Assembly: GCF_009755225.1 (NCBI RefSeq)
Contig: NZ_WQKZ01000003.1
Coordinates: 248,001 to 312,000 of the forward strand
DNA length: 64,000 nt
Reading direction: 5' to 3'
DNA from: Hymenobacter ginkgonis
GTDB taxonomy: Bacteria; Bacteroidota; Bacteroidia; Cytophagales; Hymenobacteraceae
Shown: in pieces, positions 58,853 through 64,000 of the stretch
Layout: each line of letters opens with the position of its first letter
Position numbering within the stretch: the stretch's first letter is position 1
Position numbers and translations under genes: made by a program
Notes under the pieces: generated by a model
What the model saw: the letters and a program-made list of their open reading frames with translations, nothing else
The model's database searches: none
What the model was told of the DNA's origin: nothing

Positions 58853-60376
58853 ATGAAAACTTCTTTACTTCGTTACACTGGGCTGCTACTGCTCTTTCTT
58901 CTAGCTGGTAGCAGGCCACTTATGGCCCAAAATGACTTGAACTTGGCGCTGAGCAAGCCAGGCAATCAAGGGAGCACAGCAACTGTTACGGCCGCCTCGG
59001 TAGAGAGCGCCTCCCTGCCGGCTAGCAACATGAACGACGGCAACCAAGCTACCCGTTGGGCGAGCAATACCGGTCCTAACCAGTCGTTTGTAGTTAATCT
59101 GGGCTCGATGCAAGCCATTGACCGCATCCGCATTTCGTGGGAACAAGCCTACGCTGTCGATTTTGAGCTACAGGTAGCTAGCAACAGCGCTTTTGACGGG
59201 TATACCGTTGTAAAGAAGGTTGTGGACAACGTGCCCGTCGTCCACAACGGCCAGTTTTTGAACGAATACTCAAACCTGAATACTACGGGGCAGTACATCC
59301 GTTTTGTGGGTACCAAGCGCCATGTAATTGATGGCCAATCGTATGGCTATTCTATTTATGAGTTTGAAGTATTTGGTGTTTCCAACAACACCAATAACAA
59401 CCTGATAGTCACTCAGAAGCCGACGACTACGCTCTCTGCTTCTAACACGGAGGGTACTTACGCGCCCGCCAACGCCTTCGACGGCAACCCCGAAACGCGC
59501 TGGTCTACCCGCAACTACGAGTACCAGACTTTGGTAGTAGATTTCGGTGCGCTGGCCACTGTATCGAGAGCTTACGTGAGCTGGGAGTATGCTTATGCTA
59601 CTAATTTCTCGATTGAGTATGCGCGCACCCAGGCCGATGTGGACGCTAACAACTGGAGTGCTTTCGCTACCTATGCAGATAATCAGGCTTTTTACAACGA
59701 AGTAGCGGGTACGGCTACGGCCCGTTTCTACCGGATTCTGGCGCGTAAATCAGTGCTTCCCGGTGGTGGTTTCTCCATCTATGAATTTGCCCTGTTTGGT
59801 ACTGCAACGCCGCTGCCCGTGTCGCTGCTGAGCTTCACGGCGGCGCCTCAGGGCAGTGCCGTGGCCGTGAAGTGGAGCACCGCTACCGAGCTGAACAACG
59901 CGGGCTTCGAGGTGCAGCGCTCGGCCGATGGTACCAGTTTTACAGCCTTGGCTAAGGTAGCTGGTGCAGGCAATAGCCAGACCCTCAAAGAGTACCAGTA
60001 CCTTGATGCGGCTCCACTGCTCGCTACGAGCTACTACCGCCTCAAGCAGGTAGACCACGACGGTACCGCTACCTATAGCCCAGTAGTGGCCGTGCAGGCA
60101 GCGGCTAGCAGCGCAGCGCTAGCTACCATCAACATCTACCCCAACCCCACCGCCGACCGGGCCACCATTGAGTGGAACGCCAGCTCGGCCAGCCCCGTGC
60201 GTTGGAGCCTGACCAGCACCACGGGCCAGCTCGTGCGCTCCGGCAGCCTAGATGCACAGGAAGGCCACAACGCCCAAGCTCTCGACCTGCGGGCCTGTGC
60301 CGCTGGCAGCTATGTGCTCACCGTAGAATCGGCGGGCAAAGTGCTGGGCCGCACCCGCGTGCAGAAAGCCGAATAG
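58853..60376 (+). CDS. Secreted protein with two discoidin-like domains and a T9SS sorting domain
   Basis: A 507-residue exported protein: signal peptide MKTSLLRYTGLLLLFLLAGSRPLMAQ; two F5/8 type C (discoidin)-like beta-sandwich domains (about 45-178 and 190-315; NMNDGNQATRWASN and NAFDGNPETRWSTRNYEYQTLVVDFG are the repeating signatures); an FN3-like linker domain (about 325-415); and a C-terminal type A T9SS domain (about 428-507, IYPNPTADRATIEW ... GQLVRSGSLDAQEG ... AGSYVLTVESAGKVLGRTRVQK). It is probably secreted and attached to the surface, binding glycans. No enzymatic domain is seen. Own promoter and terminator. Confidence 0.9.
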   Translation: MKTSLLRYTGLLLLFLLAGSRPLMAQNDLNLALSKPGNQGSTATVTAASVESASLPASNMNDGNQATRWASNTGPNQSFVVNLGSMQAIDRIRISWEQAYAVDFELQVASNSAFDGYTVVKKVVDNVPVVHNGQFLNEYSNLNTTGQYIRFVGTKRHVIDGQSYGYSIYEFEVFGVSNNTNNNLIVTQKPTTTLSASNTEGTYAPANAFDGNPETRWSTRNYEYQTLVVDFGALATVSRAYVSWEYAYATNFSIEYARTQADVDANNWSAFATYADNQAFYNEVAGTATARFYRILARKSVLPGGGFSIYEFALFGTATPLPVSLLSFTAAPQGSAVAVKWSTATELNNAGFEVQRSADGTSFTALAKVAGAGNSQTLKEYQYLDAAPLLATSYYRLKQVDHDGTATYSPVVAVQAAASSAALATINIYPNPTADRATIEWNASSASPVRWSLTSTTGQLVRSGSLDAQEGHNAQALDLRACAAGSYVLTVESAGKVLGRTRVQKAE

Positions 60377-60408
60377 GTAGCTGGCCCCGCGCCCGCCCTA
60401 CCCCCACT

Positions 60409-60446
60409 AAAAAAAGCCCTGCCGATACGTCGGAAGGGCTTTTTTA
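60409..60446. terminator. Bidirectional-type terminator
   Basis: AAAAAAGCCCT (60410-60420) pairs with AGGGCTTTTTT (60435-60445), with an inner GCCGA/TCGG stem. It sits between the T9SS gene and the convergent M14 gene. Confidence 0.92.
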
Positions 60447-60467
60447 ATGCGTGCTAAAGTGAAGAAA

Positions 60468-63101
60468 TTATTGCCCCACCAGGAACACGGCATTGCCAAA
60501 CAGCAGCTTGCCGCTCTGCCAGAAGGCGCGGAACAACGGGTTGTCGGCTAGGTAGATAACCTGGCCGCGGCCCAGGTCCTGCTCGCCTAGCACGAAGGTA
60601 TCAGTCAGCTGTTTGCGGGCTTTGCTGCCGCTGAAGCCGGCGTAGTAGCCGTTCTTTTTGATGACGCCCACGTTCCAGCCGCCCTTGCCCAAAAACCGGT
60701 AGCTGATGGGCGTGCGAATGAGCGCCGAATACGTGTCGCCGTAGCCAAAGGCCAGCGGGTGTGTGTTGTCGAGCTGCACGCGGTAGATGCTACCCAGGGC
60801 CTTATCCTCAGTATTTTCACGTTCGGCGGTGCCGTAGCGGCGCAGCGGGAGGTAGGGGTTGGCCAGCGCGGCTTTCTTGAGGGCCACCGAGTCGGCCGAT
60901 TTCGTTTTGAGTAGGAAATCGCGCTTGTTGGCCAGAAACTGGGTGGCGCCTTCCATGGCGATGAGCTTGCCCCCGCCGCGCACCCAGGCCCGCAGGCTTT
61001 CGAGCGCCCGGTCGGGGTAGACGTCGGTGTAATCGCCATCGGGCAGGATGAGTACGTCAATTTTCTGCATCGCTACCCGGCTCAAATATTCGGTGCCCAG
61101 CACCGTGATGGGGTAGCCGAGCTGCTGCTCGAAAAAGTGCCACACCTCGCCAAAGGCCGTCGCATCGATGCCGGGGCCAGCTACCACGGCCACGTTGGGC
61201 CGCTTCACAAAGTGCACCGAGCCCGAGCCCAGGTCGTGCCCGGTGGTCGAAAAGCCCGATTTTACGGCCTGCACCACGGTGCCCGCCGAGTCGGCCTGCG
61301 CCCGCACGAGCTGGTCGAACTTGGCTCCCAGGGCCTCATTGCCGGTGCGCGTCATAATAAGCGTGCCGGCCGCGTATTTCTGGCCCTCAGCCTCAAAGGC
61401 CTGCTGGGCAAACCGCACTTTCACCTTCTGCTGAAGCAGTTGGCTCAGGAAGCGAATATCCTGCAAGTTGTTCCAGCGCGCCAGGTAAGCGTAGGGTTTG
61501 TCGTCGGCAGCGGCGCTGCCCTTCACCACGGTGGTAGAGGGGGTAGGGCCGCTGCCATCGAGGCGCTGCGCCAGAGCGTAGGCCTTCACCCCAAACGAGT
61601 AGGGTAGGGCCCAGGAAGTGATGTCGTAGGTGAGCGAATCTTCGAGCTGCGGGCGAGGCTCAAACAGCACTTTCACCAGCGTCGATTTGGGCTGATACAT
61701 GCTGATGAGCACGTCGTGGGGCATGATTTCGACCTCCTCCGTTTTGCCAGAAGCATAGCTGAAACCCTTGGTTTTGACTTTTTTCGGGGCGAAGCCGTAG
61801 CTGATTTGCTGGCGCTCGAGGTACTGCGTGAGCATACGCAACTGGCCGGGGTCGCTGCCCGAGGCCAGCACAAAGGTCTTGTAGGTGCCGCCAGGCTTGG
61901 TTTTGGCGTTAGTAAAATACGCCTGAAACTCGCGCAGCAGGTCGTCGTGCCGCTCGGCAGTGGCTTGGAGGGTAGCGCGGCTGGCGGCGTGGTGGTGCGC
62001 AATGCGCTGGGCCAGCGTGAGGGTGTCGCCGTCGGTGCGGGCGTAGCGCACGCCGGCCGGCCCGCCGCCGCCCTGCTCATAGGTCATGCCGATGGCGCCG
62101 TTGAAGCTGGGCCAGGTGTCGCCGTAAGTTGGGGCGAATAAATCGTAGACCTCGCGGGTGAAATACAGCCAGTTATTCTTGTCGAACGTCGCCCGGTTGT
62201 AGTCACCAATCACGTTCTGGAACTGGCGCTGCCAGGGCGTGATGTCGGCGTGAAACGGCTTAGCCGCCGGCGAGAAGTAGTACGAGTTGTTCGGCCCCAT
62301 CTCGTGGAAGTCGGCGTGCACCTGCGGCAGCCACTGGTTGTAGAGCACAATGCGCTGGCGGCTTTCCTGCTGCGTTTGCCAGGCCCAGTCGCGGTTCAGG
62401 TCGAAGTAATAGTGGTTGTAGCGCCCGCCGGGCCAGGGCTCGTGGTGCTCCCACGAGTCGGGGCCGGCGTTGGGGTTCTGGTTGCGCACCCGGTTGTACC
62501 AGTTGGCGTAGCGGTCGTGGCCGTCGGGGTTTACGCAGGGGTCAATCACGACCACCGTGTTTTTCAACCAGTTCTGCACCTGCGCGTCCTGCGGGTTGGC
62601 CAGGTCGTAGAGCACCTGCATCACGGCTTCCGAGCTCACGGCCTCGTTGCCGTGCACGTTGTAGCTCAGCCAGGCTACGGCCGGCAACTGGCGGCTGGCC
62701 GCGCCGCTTTCGAGGCTCGCCAAGCGGCGGGCGTTGTGCTGAATTTCCTCTAAGCGTCCAAAATTGTCGGCGCTGGCCACTTCAATTACCTCCAGTGGGC
62801 GGTGCTCGTAGGTTTGGCCGTAGCGCACCACCTTCATGCGGCTGGGCGTGTGGGCCACCACGTGGGCCGCGTAGCGCAGCACCTCGGCATGGGGCGTAAA
62901 CTGGTCGCCGAGCTTATAGCCCAAAAACTGGTCAGGCGTTAACAGGGGGCCAGTGGCGTCGGTTGCCATTGGGGGGGGTAGGCTCGGCGGGGTAGTTTGG
63001 GCGTGGCCAGCAGTGCCGGCTAACAGACCAGCCAGTAGCGTGGTACTGCGTAGCAAGTGCTTAGCATTATTTCCCAAATAGGAGGCGTAAGAAAGCATCA
63101 T
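60468..63101 (-). CDS. M14 family zinc carboxypeptidase, exported
   Basis: An 877-residue secreted metallopeptidase. An N-terminal hydrophobic signal (about 16-35, LLRSTTLLAGLLAGTAGHAQ) precedes the M14 domain: SYNVHGNEAVSSEAV gives the HxxE zinc ligands His150 and Glu153, VVIDPCVNPDGHDRYANWYNRVRNQNP is the substrate-Arg region, and QVHADFHEMG holds the third ligand His262. The large C-terminal part (about 560-877) includes a class I glutamine-amidotransferase-like fold (VAVVAGPGID, DVLILPDGDY, GGGKLIAMEGA) common in Bacteroidota M14 proteins. It probably trims peptides in the periplasm or outside. Start ATG at 63101 (or the next codon). Confidence 0.92.
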   Translation of the reverse strand: MMLSYASYLGNNAKHLLRSTTLLAGLLAGTAGHAQTTPPSLPPPMATDATGPLLTPDQFLGYKLGDQFTPHAEVLRYAAHVVAHTPSRMKVVRYGQTYEHRPLEVIEVASADNFGRLEEIQHNARRLASLESGAASRQLPAVAWLSYNVHGNEAVSSEAVMQVLYDLANPQDAQVQNWLKNTVVVIDPCVNPDGHDRYANWYNRVRNQNPNAGPDSWEHHEPWPGGRYNHYYFDLNRDWAWQTQQESRQRIVLYNQWLPQVHADFHEMGPNNSYYFSPAAKPFHADITPWQRQFQNVIGDYNRATFDKNNWLYFTREVYDLFAPTYGDTWPSFNGAIGMTYEQGGGGPAGVRYARTDGDTLTLAQRIAHHHAASRATLQATAERHDDLLREFQAYFTNAKTKPGGTYKTFVLASGSDPGQLRMLTQYLERQQISYGFAPKKVKTKGFSYASGKTEEVEIMPHDVLISMYQPKSTLVKVLFEPRPQLEDSLTYDITSWALPYSFGVKAYALAQRLDGSGPTPSTTVVKGSAAADDKPYAYLARWNNLQDIRFLSQLLQQKVKVRFAQQAFEAEGQKYAAGTLIMTRTGNEALGAKFDQLVRAQADSAGTVVQAVKSGFSTTGHDLGSGSVHFVKRPNVAVVAGPGIDATAFGEVWHFFEQQLGYPITVLGTEYLSRVAMQKIDVLILPDGDYTDVYPDRALESLRAWVRGGGKLIAMEGATQFLANKRDFLLKTKSADSVALKKAALANPYLPLRRYGTAERENTEDKALGSIYRVQLDNTHPLAFGYGDTYSALIRTPISYRFLGKGGWNVGVIKKNGYYAGFSGSKARKQLTDTFVLGEQDLGRGQVIYLADNPLFRAFWQSGKLLFGNAVFLVGQ

Positions 63102-63218
63102 AGGGTAAAAAAACGATTGACGGGCACAAGGTAGGGGGCAAAATGGAGGTATTTCACAAAAAAATCGATGTATTTTACCTTACCCCCCCCCTTTACTAGC
63201 TGAAGCGTAGGCAAGGCG

Positions 63219-63226
63219 TAACTTTG
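63219..63226 (+). promoter_or_regulatory. TAnnTTTG box, 4 bases before the rlmF start
   Basis: TAACTTTG ending at 63226; ATG at 63231. As for hslV, this predicts a leaderless mRNA. Confidence 0.6.
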
Positions 63227-63230
63227 GCAA

Positions 63231-64000
63231 ATGAGCCAACCGCCCAAAGACCTGCTTGCCAGCAAAGACGTGCTGCACCCGCGCAACCAGCACCGAGCGC
63301 GCTACGATTTTGCCGCGCTGGTGCAAACTAGCCCCGCGCTGGCGCCCTTTGTGCACCGCAATACGTTTAGCGAAGCCTCCATCGACTTTGCCGACCCCGA
63401 AGCGGTTAAACTGCTGAACCAGGCATTATTGCGGCACTTCTACGGCATCGAGCACTGGGATATTCCGGCCGGCTACCTTTGCCCACCCATTCCGGGCCGG
63501 GCCGACTACTTGCACTACCTAGCCGATTTGCTGGCTGCCAGCAACGGCGGGGCCGTGCCCCGTGGCCAAGTCCTCTCGGTGCTCGATGTGGGGGTAGGGG
63601 CCAACTGCATCTACCCCCTTATTGGCCACCAGGAATACGGCTGGCGCTTCGTGGGTTCCGAAACGGACCCCGTGGCCCTGCGCGCTGCCCGGCAAATAGT
63701 GGCCGCCAACCCAGCCCTGACGGGCAGCATCGACTGCCGGCTTCAGCCCGACGCCCGCCACGTGCTGGCCGGCCTAGCCAAGCCCGGCGAAGTGTTTGAT
63801 GCCACGCTGTGCAACCCGCCCTTCTACGGCTCGGCGGCCGAGGCGGCGGCCGGTACGCAGCGCAAGCTCAGTAACTTGGGCACTGGCCGTGGTACCCAGC
63901 CCGTGCGCAATTTTGGCGGCAAAAACGCCGAGCTCTGGAGCCCCGGCGGCGAGGCGGGCTTCGTGCGCCGCCTGGTGCAGGAAAGCCACCAGCTGCCTAC
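63231..64000 (+). CDS. rlmF: RlmF, 23S rRNA m6A1618 methyltransferase (partial, C-terminus outside window)
   Basis: Reads open from ATG 63231 to the window end (256 codons). The sequence [36 protein letters not shown]-like [35 protein letters not shown] motif [22 protein letters not shown] and the N6-adenine catalytic motif CNPPF ([15 protein letters not shown]) match RlmF (YbiN), which methylates A1618 of 23S rRNA. The C-terminal ~50 residues are not seen. Its transcript appears to start almost at the ATG. Confidence 0.93.
   Translation, partial: MSQPPKDLLASKDVLHPRNQHRARYDFAALVQTSPALAPFVHRNTFSEASIDFADPEAVKLLNQALLRHFYGIEHWDIPAGYLCPPIPGRADYLHYLADLLAASNGGAVPRGQVLSVLDVGVGANCIYPLIGHQEYGWRFVGSETDPVALRAARQIVAANPALTGSIDCRLQPDARHVLAGLAKPGEVFDATLCNPPFYGSAAEAAAGTQRKLSNLGTGRGTQPVRNFGGKNAELWSPGGEAGFVRRLVQESHQLP

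Noticed and set aside
1..64000. Defence system, prophage, toxin-antitoxin pair or insertion sequence
   Set aside because: I looked for restriction-modification, Cas, retron, Abi, integrase, transposase and small TA-like pairs and found none; the window reads as core and small accessory genes.

Overview
The window looks like ordinary chromosome from a high-GC Bacteroidota, most likely Hymenobacter or a close relative (Cytophagales). Evidence: GC near 60% by eye; many Bacteroidota-type TAnnTTTG promoter boxes; a type IX secretion (T9SS) C-terminal sorting domain; lineage-typical families (DUF3276, DUF4296, TonB receptor with a CarboxypepD-regulatory-like domain, large three-domain IspG, DUF58 proteins); and menaquinone biosynthesis. 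I saw no tRNA, rRNA, CRISPR array, insertion sequence, prophage or recognisable defence system. It is mostly housekeeping and small accessory genes.

Layout. 0-2.3 kb: menaquinone genes on the minus strand (thioesterase, menF, menD cut by the window edge). 2.5-9.6 kb: histidine phosphatase, pyruvate dehydrogenase E2, TonB-dependent receptor, hslV and a deoxyhypusine synthase-like enzyme. 9.8-14.7 kb: two AraC/SDR modules around a DUF1572 gene. 14.7-17.1 kb: a frameshifted gene, small membrane proteins and a DUF58 protein. 17.3-25.8 kb: DUF3276, YchF, an M48 protease, lipoproteins and aconitase. 25.8-27.3 kb: an AT-rich membrane protein and an EamA transporter, probably acquired. 27.3-36.9 kb: methyltransferase, aldo/keto reductase, beta-propeller proteins, sirtuin, a DUF58 pair, DUF4296, CsaA, DUF922. 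37-48.2 kb: MATE, EgtD-like, TerC, polyprenol-phosphate mannosyltransferase type GT, HemG/HemY, GmhB-like, TIGR01777, QueD-FolE, two hypotheticals and a frameshifted 2-hydroxyacid dehydrogenase. 48.2-56.5 kb: hypotheticals, PAS protein, thioredoxin-fold pair, IspG, NTF2-like, PhyH, DAACS symporter. 56.8-64 kb: a small operon ending in an Rrf2 regulator facing its probable target oxidoreductase, a T9SS-exported protein, an M14 carboxypeptidase and a partial rlmF.

How genes work together: thioesterase, MenF and MenD belong to one pathway with a stop/start overlap; QueD and FolE share the pterin/deazapurine entry step and overlap by 11 bases; TlpA and redoxin form a periplasmic thiol pair; Rrf2 and the NAD(P)-binding oxidoreductase are separated by a perfect inverted repeat next to a promoter box, resembling a repressor/target unit.

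The most unusual signals are not genes. (1) The octamer GGGGTAGG/CCTACCCC occurs about 60 times by hand count, both in genes and between them, and is missing from the AT-rich segment. (2) A family of long intergenic hairpins carries AACGTCATGCTGAG arms. (3) Several promoter boxes lie only 3-6 bases before the start codon, which suggests leaderless mRNAs. (4) Two genes each carry one apparent single-base deletion.
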